Translations under genes and position numbers: made by a program | Shown here: in pieces, positions 43,716 through 54,877 of the stretch | Layout: each line of letters opens with the position of its first letter | Position numbering within the stretch: the first letter of the stretch is position 1 | From: Alitta virens | Taxonomy: Eukaryota > Annelida > Polychaeta > Phyllodocida > Nereididae | Length of the DNA stretch: 64,000 nucleotides | Reading direction: 5' to 3' | NCBI GenBank assembly: GCA_932294295.1 | Contig: OW028574.1 | Coordinates: 29,830,145-29,894,144 of the forward strand | Notes under the pieces: generated by a model | The model's input: the letters and a program-made list of their open reading frames with translations, nothing else | The model's database searches: none | What the model was told of the DNA's origin: nothing

Positions 43716-45136
43716 GCAACTGAGTTGGTAGCCGCGGAAGATTATCTACTTGACACTCAAAAGAGACAGCATATTAGAAGAATTGACAACACCCAGTGAG
43801 TCTCGATGGACTTACCCGGCAGGCGATAGAAATCATCTATAGTTCATTTTTTGTTGTACGTGTTCGACAGTTGAAAGATTATCTAACCAGTGAAAGTACA
43901 AGTGGACAGGTACAAAATATTGCGTAGTTATGTTATATTGCTCACAAGCGAAATGATTTTGCAACATTAATGTGTTTTACAATTAATTTTTTATATTAGT
44001 GTATTTTTAGACACCCTTGCAGCCAAGATAACAAGAGTACCTAGAACAAATATTGGATTGGAGAGAGCTTTTGGAATTTCAGACAACCTTTTGAAGTTGA
44101 TGCCCCTTGCCACAACTATTGTCCCAATGTAATTCTATCTATAAGAACATTGGTATTATATTGTGGAATACAAGCAATTAAACTTCCTCACCCCTCCCCC
44201 TTTTTTTGCTGAATCTTAACAGTGTGGAAAGGGTGTTATGTGTTATTGTTTAACGTCAATGTGGAAAGGGAATCACACAGCAAAATAGCTAAATAGTCTG
44301 GATGAGAACACGAAAGCTCAGCTTTTGAAAAATGAAGAAGTCAAAGGCTACTCAAAAACAACAGGTTTGTACTTGTAACCCGTGAGAATGCAATTTTCAT
44401 TTTGTTTCACTTCATGGAGAGGAAGGAAACACTGAAACAAAACAGGCTGCAGAAACAACAAAACAAGCAGCAAGCAGTGGAGGAAAAGGAGCAGAAAGAC
44501 CGAATAAAGAGGACCAATCACACCAAGGAATTACAGGTATATGGCTATGGTGGTGGTGGTGGTGGTGGATTAGGGCTTTACGTCCTGTATTTCTGCACCA
44601 GTTGGGCTAATTAGGACAGGTAGGGACCATGGCAATGAGACGAAGGATGAAACAGCCATCCAACATAGGCTCGACTGGGAATTGAACCCGGGACCCAGTG
44701 GTTGGAAGCCCAGCGCGCTACCACTGAGCTAGGCCCCCACCCCGTATATGGCTATGAATTATAAATCTTGTATTATTACTTCTTGCATTATTACTACTTG
44801 AAGAACCGGAAGATTTAGGAGGAAAGAGAGTTGAGCATTTATGAGAGACAGAGAAAGATGGGATGACAGCACACAGATGGTACAAAGAATTATCAAGTAT
44901 TGATATCATAATTTTAGCAATTGTTATTGTCCATGAAATATTTTGTTGCTGGTCTAAATTCAGTGCATGGTGTGCTCAGCTGGTAATATAAATTGAATTG
45001 CAGGGTATGATGAATAGGATGAAATAGTTGAGCTGCCATTAATGCAGGACTTCTGCCACCATGATGTACGGATAGTTGACCTGGACCCACAATACGTTAT
45101 AAGGAGACACATCAGACTTAAGTTAATAGAACAAGT
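43716..45136 (+). CDS. Host gene 1 and 2 exon set, unit 4 (the set linked to exon 4)
   Basis: Gene 1 pieces at 43716-43795 and 44023-44132. Gene 2 exon 1 44332-44364, exon 2 about 44420-44536, exon 3 45018-45136 (RRHIRLK variant). SINE S10 equivalent at 44550-44743, 26-bp LINE tail at 44234-44259. It is the unit nearest to exon 4, separated from it by 17.4 kb of nested LINE, and exon 3 plus exon 4 join in phase. If the gene is still expressed, this is the copy that could be. No family recognised. Confidence 0.45.
44550..44743 (-). mobile_element. SINE (unit 4 equivalent of S10)
   Basis: Same donor-site TSD as S10, right copy at 44744-44756. Confidence 0.85.
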
Positions 45137-45340
45137 GTGTGTGTGTGTTATTGTTTAATGCCTCATCAGCACCTGAGTGGGCTATGTAGAGGCTCTCTAG
45201 GTTAAGATTGATTATCTATATTTGGTAGTAGAAACCAGAAGCATATAAAAAATCAATAATTGTCTGGGTTGGATATCTAGTAAAGAGATGTTGTAAGGTA
45301 GTAGCTTGAAACAGAAGTCTTCTAATGCATTGTAAGTGGG

Positions 45341-45931
45341 TGTGTGTGTGTGTGAGTTACTGTTTAATGCCTCATCAGCACCTGAGTGGGCTATGTAGAG
45401 GCTCTCTAGGTTAAGATTGATTAACTATATTTGGTAGTAGAAACCAGAAGCATATAAAAAATCAATAATTGTCTGGGTTGGATATCTGGTAAAGAGATGT
45501 TGTAAGGTATTAGCTTGAAACAAAGGTCTTCTAAAGCGTTGTAAGTGGCTGCAATCTAATAAAATATGTTTGATTGTTAGGGGGCACCGACAACTCTGGC
45601 ATACCGGTGCCGGTTCATTGACTAAAAGGTGTAAATGTGTAAGTCTTGAATGTCCTATGAGGCATCTGTGATATATTCCTTGATCTTTGCGAGTATTGAA
45701 CCTACTAGGTATTTTATTTTGAATGCAAGGAAAGATTGAATGCAACTTGTTGTTATTACACTCATTCCATTGTCTTTGCCAGCAAGACATGATAAAAGAT
45801 TTTATAGTCATTTTAAAATCAGTGTATGGAATGGTAAAATCAGTTATCTCTTTTGTAAGAGCCCTTTTTGCTGCCAGGTCTGCTTTTTCATTCCCTTCAA
45901 TGCCAGCGTGTCCAGGAATCCAGCAGAATAC
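45341..45931 (-). mobile_element. 591-bp LINE fragment, unit 4 copy
   Basis: CATTGTAAGTGGG at 45328-45340 and 45932-45944. Confidence 0.85.
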
Positions 45932-48861
45932 CATTGTAAGTGGGTGCAATCTAATAAAATATGTTTGATTGTTAGGGGACACCGACAACTCTGGCATACC
46001 GGTGCCGGTTCATTGACTAAAAGGTGTAAATGTGTAAGTCTTGAATGTCCTATAAGGCATCTGTGATATATCCCTTGATCTTTGCGAGTATTGAACCTAC
46101 TAGGTATTTTATTTTGAATGCAAGGTAAGATTGAATGCAACTTGTTGTTATTACATTCATTCCATTGTCTTTGCCAGCAAGACATGATAAAAGATTTTAT
46201 AGTCATTTTAAAATCAGTGTATGGAATGGTAAAATCAGTTATCTCTTTTGTAAGAGCCCTTTTTCCTGCCAGGTCTGCTTTTTCATTCCCTTCAATGCCA
46301 GCGTGTCCAGGAATCCAGCAGAATACTATGTCTTTGTATTCGTGAAGATAGAAATAATTAATAAGAACATCTAAGATCCCAGGGTTATCAAGTTGTTTAT
46401 TTTGGATTGCTTGAAGAGCAGATTTGGAATCAGAACAGATAACATAACGATCTGATTCTGAGTCCTCGATGTTCTTTAAGGCAAGGTAAATAGCTGTTAA
46501 TTCTGCAGTGTATATCGAGCAGTGGTCTGGAAGACGACATTCAGCTATAACGGTTTTATAAGAAGTGACTGCACAGCCTACTCGCTTTTCATTTTTGAGC
46601 CATCTGTGTATAGAAATTTGTACGATTCATATTTAAACCTTATACTATAAAATAGGTTTTGATAGTCTACCGGATTGGTTTCGCTTTTCTTAAGCTCTGC
46701 TAAATCCAGTATAACTTTCGGGACTAGGAGAATCCATGGCGGAATGGGTGGTACTTCCGTCTCGGCAATGATTGTAGTATCAATTTTTGCAGCCTCAAGA
46801 TAGAATTTCATGCGTAATCCCAGTGGTCGAATGGCGTTTGAACGAGATTCATAATGATGCATGTACTTTGGATGAAATATTACATCATATGTTGGATTTG
46901 TTGGAGTTGAAGCTGCCAGTACATATAAACTCTCTACAGGAGATGTACGAAAAGCTCTTAAGCTTAGTCGCAACCCTTGATGATGTACAGAATTCAGGCA
47001 TTTTAGATAAGATGGTCTGGCAGAGCCATATACCACAGAACCATAATCAAGTCGAGAACGAGTAATTGCTCGATAGAGACGAAGGAGGACCGTTGTGCCC
47101 ACCCTAATTATATTTGCTCACTACTTTAAGGAGGTTCATTGATTTCAGGCACTTTGCTTTCAGTGCTTTGATATGCGGAATGAAAGACAGTTTGGAGTCA
47201 AGGAGTACACCCAAAAATTTTGTTTCATTCACCACTTTTATTTGACAGTTGTCAATTATTAGTGATGGATCTGGATGGTTTGATTGTAAGTGACGGAAAG
47301 GCATACAAACTGTCTTCTGCTTAGAGAACTTGAAGCCATTTTCAAGTGACTATTTTTGAATCCTATTCAAATTTAATTGCAGTTTTCGTTCTATAGTTGG
47401 CATATATCTGGAACGACAACTGCAATCAGGAAATCGTCAACATATAGGGATGTCATGAGATTTTCTGAGTTGGAATTTACTATACTGTTGATTTTGACGT
47501 TAAAGAGGGTGGGCGAGAGAATACTACCCTGAGGGACTCCATTCTCCTGAGAGTAGGAGCTTGACATTGTTGATCCCACTCGGACCTTAAAGAAGTGATC
47601 CTGTAGGAAGGATCTGATGAAAATTGGAAGGCGACCTCGAAGCCCGAAGTCGTGGAGATCTTTCATTATTCCATATTTCCATGTGGGTGGGTGGGTGGAT
47701 TAAGGCTTTACGTCCTGTATTTCTGCACCAGTTGGGCTAATTAGGACAGGCAGGGACCATGGCAATGAGATGCAGGATGAAACAGCCATCTAACTTAGGC
47801 TCGACCGGGAATTGAACCCCCATCTTTCCATACAGTGTCATAAGCTTTTTCTAGGTCAAAGAATATGGCTACTACGTGTTCTCTGTTAATGAAAGCATCT
47901 CTAACATAAGTTTCCAGTCTGACTAAATGATCTGATGTGCTCCTGTGACGGCAAAATCCAGATTGGAATGCTAATTCGACTCCAGGAACCAAACCAGTCT
48001 ATCAGTAACAATTCGTTCCATTGTCTTACATAGACAACTGGTTAAGGCTATTGGTCGATAATTCATAGGATCACTATGATCCTTCCCCGGCTTGGGAATT
48101 GGGATGACCGTGGCTTGTTTCCACAGGGATGGAAGACATCCCTTCTCCCAAACTTGATTGAAGATATAGAGTAAAACTTTTAAAGAGGATTGAGGTAGGT
48201 GTTTTAAGATTTGATAATATATATTTTCAGGGCCTGTGGCAGAGTCAGTCGCTTTTGAGATGGCCTTCTGAAGTTCTTCTAAGGTGATGTAGGAGTTATA
48301 ATCTTCGCTGTTATCAGACTGTATGTTTAGGGTTAATCTCTCAGCTTGAGCCTTATAACATTTGAATTCTCTCGTATAGTTCTCGGACGAGGAATTGTAT
48401 GCAAACTGTTCTCCTAACCCGTTTGATATTTGTTCTGGTGAGGAGAGATGTTCTCCATTCATTTCTAGAATGCTTACATGTGAAGCTAGGTTCCTTCCTT
48501 CAATCTTCTTAATCATTTTCCAGACTTTATTGCTAGGAGTTCTTTCAGTGAGTCTGGAGACATAGTCTCTCCAGCAACTATGTTTTTTTTGCCTGACAAT
48601 TCTACGCGCTTTGGCTTTCAGGCACTTAAAATAATTCAGATTGCTGATGGTCGGCTGTGATTTAAAAATTCTGAGGGCTCTCTTACCGTTTTTAATAGCT
48701 TCTCTTACTTCGTCATCAAAACAGGGTCTTGCACTACGTTTAGAATTATTTGTTGTCATCGGTATTGTTCTATTGGCTATATCAGTAATATCATCAGTAA
48801 ACTCTTCAACGAGACTATTAGAATTTCTATAATGCGACATAGTAATTGTTTTTAAGCAGTG
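45932..48861 (-). pseudogene. LINE F/E ORF2, RT to RNase H, degraded
   Basis: RT blocks NYRPIALTSCLCKTMERI, FFDLEKAYD, NGVPQGSILSP and YVDDFLIA are readable in separate frames. RNase H is broken by a frameshift near 46585. About 20 codons are missing at 46914 (VLA joined to STPTNP). SINE S24 interrupts at 47693-47819. Upstream it stops at 48861, where about 270 bp of endonuclease coding sequence are deleted next to SINE S25. Confidence 0.75.
47693..47819 (-). mobile_element. SINE S24, 5'-truncated
   Basis: CCATATTTCCAT at 47681-47692 and CCATCTTTCCAT at 47820-47831 (one mismatch). (ACCC)n tail. Confidence 0.8.
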
Positions 48862-48931
48862 CCATCCAACTTAGGCTCGACCGGGAATCGAACCCGGGAC
48901 CCAGCGGTTGGAAGCCCAGAGCGCTACCTCT
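48862..48931 (-). mobile_element. SINE S25, tRNA-like head, split by copy D
   Basis: The head continues at 59957-59966. The SINE tail and adjacent E sequence are deleted on the left. Copy D sits in box-A proximal sequence. Confidence 0.75.
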
Positions 48932-49016
48932 GTGTGTGTGTGTGTGAGTTATTGTTTAACGCCTCATCAGCACCTGAGTGGGCTATGTAGAGGCTCTCTA
49001 GGTTAAGATTGATTAA

Positions 49017-50775
49017 CTATATTTGGTAGTAAAAACCAGAAGCATATAAAAAATCTATAATTGTCTGGGTTGGATATCTGGTAAAGAGATGTTGTAAGGT
49101 ATTAGCTTGAAACAAAGGTCTTCTAAAGCGTTGTAAGTGGCTGCAATCTAATAAAATATGTTTGATTGTTAGGGGGCACCGACAACTCTGGCATACCGGT
49201 GCCGGTTCATTGACTAAAAGGTGTAAATGTGTAAGTCTTGAATGTCCTATGAGGCATCTGTGATATATTCCTTGATCTTTGCGAGTATTGAACCTACTAG
49301 GTATTTTATTTTGAATGCAAGGTAAGATTGAATGCAACTTGTTGTTATTACATTCATTCCATTGTCTTTGCCAGCAAGACATGATAAAAGATTTTATAGT
49401 CATTTTAAAATCAGTGTATGGAATGGTAAAATCAGTTATCTCTTTTGTAAGAGCCCTTTTTGCTGCCAGGTCTGCTTTTTCATTCCCTTCAATGCCAGCG
49501 TGTCCAGGAATCCAGCAGAATACTATGTCTTTGTATTCGTGAAGATAGAAATACTTAATCAGAACATCGAAGATCCCAGGGTTATCAAGTTGTTTATTTT
49601 GGATTGCTTGAAGAGCAGATTTTGAATCAGAACAGATAACATAACGATCTGATTCTGAGTCCTCGATGTTCTTTAAGGCAAGGTAAATAGCTGTTAATTC
49701 TGCAGTGTATATTGAGCAGTGGTCTGGAAGACGACATTCAGCTATAACGGTTTTATAAGAAGTGACTGCACAGCCTACTCGTCTTTCCATTTTTGAGCCA
49801 TCTGTGTATAGAAATTTGTACGATTCGTATTTAAACCTTATACTATAAAATAGGTTTTGATAGTCTACCGGATTGGTTTCGCTTTTCTTAAGCTCTGCCA
49901 AATCCAGGATAACTTTTGGGACTGGGAGAATCCATGGCGGAATGGGTGGTACTTCCGTCTCGGCAATGATTGTAGTATCAATTTTTGCAGCCTCAAGATA
50001 GAATTTCATGCGTAATCCCAGTGGTCAAATGGCGTTTGAACGAGATTCATAATGATGCATGTATTTTGGATGAAATATTACATCATATGTTGGATTTGTT
50101 GGAGTTGAAGCTACTTTTAGTATGTATTGCATGGATAACTTGATACGACGAAGGGAAAGTGGAGGTTCCCCTGCCAGTACATATAAGCTCTCTACAGGAG
50201 ATGTACGAAAAGCTCTTAAGCTTAGTCGCAACCCTTGATGATGTACAGAATTCAGACATTTTAGATAAGATGGTCTGGCGGAGCCATATACCACAGAACC
50301 ATAATCAAGTCGAGAACGAGTAATTGCTCGATAGAGACGAAGGAGGACCGTTGTGTCCCCACCCCAATTATATTTGCTCACTACTTTAAGGAGGTTCATT
50401 GATTTCAGGCACTTGGCTTTCAGTGCTTTGATATGCGGAATGAAAGACAATTTGGAGTCAAAGAGTACACCCAAAAATTTTGTTTCATTCACCACTTTTA
50501 TTTGACAGTTGTCAATTATTAGTGATGGATCTGGATGGTTTGATCGTAAATAATAGAAAGGCAGACAAACTGTCTTCTGTTTAGAGAACTTGAAGCCATT
50601 TTCGAGTGACCATTTGTGAATCCTATTCAAATTTAATTGCAGTTGTCGTTCTATGGTTGGCATATATCTGGAACGATATGCAATGAGAAAATCGTCAACA
50701 TATAGGGACGACATGAGATTTTCTGAGATGGAATTTACTATACTGTTGATTTTGACGTTAAAGAGGGTGGGCGAG
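49017..50775 (-). pseudogene. Copy D ORF2, 3' part
   Basis: It runs from about residue 646 to the stop, with YVDDFLIAYRS intact. A CGA-to-TGA change at 50025-50027 (within AIRPLG) stops the frame between RT and RNase H, a typical CpG transition. RNase H and finger downstream are otherwise open (49017-50009). Confidence 0.8.
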
Positions 50776-50930
50776 TGTGTGTGTGTGTGTGTGTGAGTTA
50801 TTGTTTAACGCCTCATCAGCACCTGAGTGGGCTATGTAGAGGCTCTCTAGGTTAAGATTGATTAACTATATTTGGTAGTAGAAACCAGAAGCATATAAAA
50901 AATCAATAATTGTCTGGGTTGGATATCTGG
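50776..50930 (-). mobile_element. 155-bp LINE 3'-end insertion in copy D
   Basis: Tail, 3' UTR and last about 20 codons only. TSD AAAGAGGGTGGGCGAG at 50760-50775 and 50931-50946 (16 bp). Confidence 0.9.
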
Positions 50931-51228
50931 AAAGAGGGTGGGCGAGAGAATACTACCCTGAGGGACTCCATTCTCCTGAGAGTAGGGGCTTGACATCGTT
51001 GATCCCACTCGGACCTTAAAGAAGCGATCCTGTAGGTGTGTGTGTGTGTGTGAGTTATTGTTTAACGCCTCATCAGCACCTGAGTGGGCTATGTAGAGGC
51101 TCTCTAGGTTAAGATTGATTATCTATATTTGGTAGTAGAAACCAGAAGCATATAAAAAATCAATAATTGTCTGGGTTGGATATCTAGTAAAGAGATGTTG
51201 TAAGGTAGTAGCTTGAAACAGAGGTCTT

Positions 51229-54200
51229 CTAATGCGTTGTAAGTGGATGCAATCTAATAAAATATGTTTGATTGTTAGGGGGCGCCGACAACTCTGGCAT
51301 ACCGGTTGCCGGTTCATTGACTAAAAGGTGTAAATGTGTAAGTCTTGAATGTCCTATGAGGCATCTGTGATATATTCCTTGATCTTTGCGAGTATTGAAC
51401 CTACACGGTATTTTATTTTGGATGCAAGGTAAGATTGAATGCAACTTGTTGTTATTACATTCATTCCATTGTCTTTGCCAGCAAGACATGATAAAAGATT
51501 TTATAGTCATTTTAAAATCAGTGTATGGAATGGTAAAATCAGTTATCTCTTTTGTAAGAGCCCTTTTTGCTGCCAGGTCTGCTTTTTCATTCCCTTCAAT
51601 GCCAGCGTGTCCAGGAATCCAGCAGAATACTATGTCTTTGTATTCGTGAAGATAGAAATACTTAATAAGAACATCTAAGATCCCAGGGTTATCAAGTTGT
51701 TTATTTTGGATTGCTTGAAGAGCAGATTTTGAATCAGAACAGATAACATAACGATCTGATTCTGAGTCCTCGATGTTCTTTAAGGCAAGGTAAATAGCTG
51801 TTAATTCTGCAGTGTATATTGAGCAGTGGTCTGGAAGACGACATTCAGCTATAACAGTTTTATAAGAAGTGACAGCACAGCCTACTCGTCTTTCCATTTT
51901 TGAGCCATCTGTGTATAGAAATTTGTACGATACGTATTTAAACCTTATACTATAAAATAGGTTTTGATAGTCTACCGGATTGGTTTCGCTTTTCTTAAGC
52001 TCTGCCAAATCCAGTATAACTTTCGGGACTGGGAGAATCCATGGCGGAATGGGTGGTACTTCCGTCTCGGCAATGATTGTAGTATCAATTTTTGCAGCCT
52101 CAAGATAGAATTTCATGCGTAATCCCAGTGGTCGAATGGCGTTTGAACGAGATTCATAATGATGCATGTATTTTGGATGAAATATTACATCATATGTTGG
52201 ATTTGTTGGAGTTGAAGCTACCTTTAGTATGTATTGCATGGATAACTTGATACGACGAAGGGAAAGTGGAGGTTCCCCTGCCAGTACATATAAGCTCTCT
52301 ACAGGAGATGTACGAAAAGCTCTTAAGCTTAGTCGCAACCCTTGATGATGTACAGAATTCAGGCATTTTATATAAGATGGTCTGGCGGAGCCATATACCA
52401 CAGAACCATAATCAAGTCGAGAACGAGTAATTGCTCGATAGAGACGAAGGAGGACCGTTGTGTCCCCACCCCAATTATATTTGCTCACTACTTTAAGGAG
52501 GTTCATTGATTTCAGGCACTTTGCTTTCAGTGCTTTGATATGCGGAATGAAAGACAATTTGGAGTCAAAGAGTACACCCAAAAATTTTGTTTCATTCACC
52601 ACTTTTATTTGACAGTTGTCAATTATTAGTGATGGATCTGGATGGTTTGATCGTAAGTAATAGAAAGGCAGACAAACTGTCTTCTGTTTAGAGAACTTGA
52701 AGCCATTTTCGAGTGACCATTTGTGAATCCTATTCAAATTTAATTGCAGTTGTCGTTCTATGGTTGGCATATATCTGGAACGATATGCAATGAGGAAATC
52801 GTCAACATATAGGGACGACATGAGATTTTCTGAGATGGAATTTACTATACTGTTGATTTTGACGTTAAAGAGGGTGGGCGAGAGAATACTACCCTGAGGG
52901 ACTCCATTCTCCTGAGAGTAGGGGCTTGACATCGTTGATCCCACTCGGACCTTAAAGAAGCGATCCTGTAGGAAGGATCCGATGAAAACTGGAAGGCGAC
53001 CTCGAAGCCCTAAGTCGTGGAGATCTTTCATTATTCCATATTTCCATGTAGTGTCATAAGCTTTTTCTAGGTCAAAGAATATGGCTACTACGTGTTCTCT
53101 GTTAATGAAAGCATCTCTAACATAAGTTTCCAGTCTGACTAAATGATCTAATGTGCTCCTGTGACGGCGAAATCCAGATTGGAACTCTGTAATAAGCTGG
53201 TTCGACTCCAGGAACCAAACCAGTCTATCAGTAACAATTCGCTCCATTGTCTTACATAGACAACTGGTTAAGGCTATTGGTCGATAATTCATAGGATCAC
53301 TATGATCCTTCCCCGGCTTGGGAATTGGGATGACCGTGGCTTGTTTCCACAGGGATGGAAGACATCCCTTCTCCCAAATTTGATTAAAGATATACAGTAA
53401 TGTTTTTAAAGAGGATTGAGGTAGGTGTTTTAAGATTTGATAATGTATATTATCAGGGCCTGTTGCAGAGTCAGTCGCTTTTAAGATGACCTTCTGAAGT
53501 TCTTCTAAGGTGATGTAGGAGTTATAATCTTCGCTGTTATCAGACTGTATATTTAGGGTTAATCTCTCAGCTTGAGCCTTATAACATTGAAATTCTCTCG
53601 TATAGTTCTCCGATGAGGAGTTGTATGCAAACTGTTCTCCTAACCCGTTTGATATTTGTTCTGGTGAGGAGAGATGTTCTCCATTCACTTCTAGAATGCT
53701 TACATGCGAAGCTAGGTTCTTTCCTTCAATCTTCTTAATCATTTTCCAGACTTTATTGCTAGGAGTTCTTTCAGTGAGTCTGGAGACATAGTCTCTCCAG
53801 CAACTACGTTTTTTTTGCCTGACAATTCTACGCGCTTTGGCTTTCAGGCACTTAAAATTATTCAGATTGTTGATGGTCGGCTGTGATTTAAAAATTCTGA
53901 GGGCTTTCTTACGGTTTTTAATAGCTTCTCTTACTTCGTCATCAAACCAAGGTCTTGCACTACGTTTAGAATTATTTTTTGTCATCGGTATTGTTTTATT
54001 GGCTATATCAGTAATATCATCAGTAAAATCTTCAACGAGATTATTACAATTCCTATAATGAGACATAGTAATTGTTTCTAAGCAGTGCTTTTCGAAGGAG
54101 GTCCAATCCGCTTTATGCAACTTCCATCGGAGTTGACCCACTTCTCTTGTACCTTCTACGTTTTGTAGGACAATAGGAAAGTGATCACTGCCGTGAGTGT

Positions 54201-54807
54201 CCTCTAATACTCTCCATTCAAATTCCAGAAATAACGCTGGATCACATATACTAAGGTCTATCGCTGAAAATGTTCCATGACCTGGGTGAAGATATGTAGG
54301 TGAACCATCATTGAACAAGCAAAGGGTGTGGTCATTGAGAAAATCTTCAATGGTTTTTCCTTTGTTGTTGTGGGAAGTGCTTCCCCACAATTGGTTATGG
54401 CTGTTAAAATCTCCTAGGATAAGACGCGGTTCAGGCAGTTGATTGTAAAGGTTATGCAAATCACTGGCTGTAAGGTGAAAGGGTGGAGGAATATATATGG
54501 AACATATGGTGAATGTTTTATTCAGGTTCAGACGAACTGCTGTAGCCTGAAGGTTAGTGTTAAGAGCAATATGGGTATGAATGATGCCATTTTTAACTAA
54601 AATTGATGAGCCACCAGTGGCTCTATCGTGGGCAATATTGCCATATGTATTATACATATGATAGTTTCTCAGTTTAAAACTATGTGGAGGTTTCAGAAAT
54701 GTTTCCTGTAGACAGAAAACACTAGGGTTTAAGTCTTGGACCATGCAACCTATTTCATCGAAGTTGGCTCTGAAACCTCGACAGTTCCACTGAATGATAC
54801 TGTCCAT
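51229..54807 (-). CDS. LINE-alpha ORF2 polyprotein, copy C, C-terminal frameshift
   Basis: 1192 aa with an intact endonuclease, RT (PQG and YVDD both canonical) and RNase H. An extra T at 51306-51307 (GGTTGCC for GGTGCC) shifts the frame after LLVNEPA, replacing the C-terminal finger CQSCRRP...HILLDC with an unrelated tail. The displaced finger is still readable in the next frame (51123-51317). If the T is a sequencing error this would be the one complete, canonical ORF2 in the window. Confidence 0.85.
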   Translation of the reverse strand: MDSIIQWNCRGFRANFDEIGCMVQDLNPSVFCLQETFLKPPHSFKLRNYHMYNTYGNIAHDRATGGSSILVKNGIIHTHIALNTNLQATAVRLNLNKTFTICSIYIPPPFHLTASDLHNLYNQLPEPRLILGDFNSHNQLWGSTSHNNKGKTIEDFLNDHTLCLFNDGSPTYLHPGHGTFSAIDLSICDPALFLEFEWRVLEDTHGSDHFPIVLQNVEGTREVGQLRWKLHKADWTSFEKHCLETITMSHYRNCNNLVEDFTDDITDIANKTIPMTKNNSKRSARPWFDDEVREAIKNRKKALRIFKSQPTINNLNNFKCLKAKARRIVRQKKRSCWRDYVSRLTERTPSNKVWKMIKKIEGKNLASHVSILEVNGEHLSSPEQISNGLGEQFAYNSSSENYTREFQCYKAQAERLTLNIQSDNSEDYNSYITLEELQKVILKATDSATGPDNIHYQILKHLPQSSLKTLLYIFNQIWEKGCLPSLWKQATVIPIPKPGKDHSDPMNYRPIALTSCLCKTMERIVTDRLVWFLESNQLITEFQSGFRRHRSTLDHLVRLETYVRDAFINREHVVAIFFDLEKAYDTTWKYGIMKDLHDLGLRGRLPVFIGSFLQDRFFKVRVGSTMSSPYSQENGVPQGSILSPTLFNVKINSIVNSISENLMSSLYVDDFLIAYRSRYMPTIERQLQLNLNRIHKWSLENGFKFSKQKTVCLPFYYLRSNHPDPSLIIDNCQIKVVNETKFLGVLFDSKLSFIPHIKALKAKCLKSMNLLKVVSKYNWGGDTTVLLRLYRAITRSRLDYGSVVYGSARPSYIKCLNSVHHQGLRLSLRAFRTSPVESLYVLAGEPPLSLRRIKLSMQYILKVASTPTNPTYDVIFHPKYMHHYESRSNAIRPLGLRMKFYLEAAKIDTTIIAETEVPPIPPWILPVPKVILDLAELKKSETNPVDYQNLFYSIRFKYVSYKFLYTDGSKMERRVGCAVTSYKTVIAECRLPDHCSIYTAELTAIYLALKNIEDSESDRYVICSDSKSALQAIQNKQLDNPGILDVLIKYFYLHEYKDIVFCWIPGHAGIEGNEKADLAAKRALTKEITDFTIPYTDFKMTIKSFIMSCWQRQWNECNNNKLHSILPCIQNKIPCRFNTRKDQGIYHRCLIGHSRLTHLHLLVNEPATGMPELSAPPNNQTYFIRLHPLTTH

Positions 54808-54877
54808 GAATTAGTTAAAACAGTTTAATATTATCATAGTAAAATCTGTAGTGCATGGTATGAATTTGTATGAATAT

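Larger units (their letters stand above)
29336..45340. repeat. Large duplication of the region from copy A to the exon unit
   Basis: It matches about 5774-22627 in the same order and orientation with an offset of about 23.4-23.6 kb. Differences are SINE S5 (absent here), a 54-bp deletion (only in the first copy), the 12-bp minisatellite, the 714-bp segment and scattered substitutions. It could be a real tandem duplication or two haplotypes joined in assembly. Confidence 0.9.
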
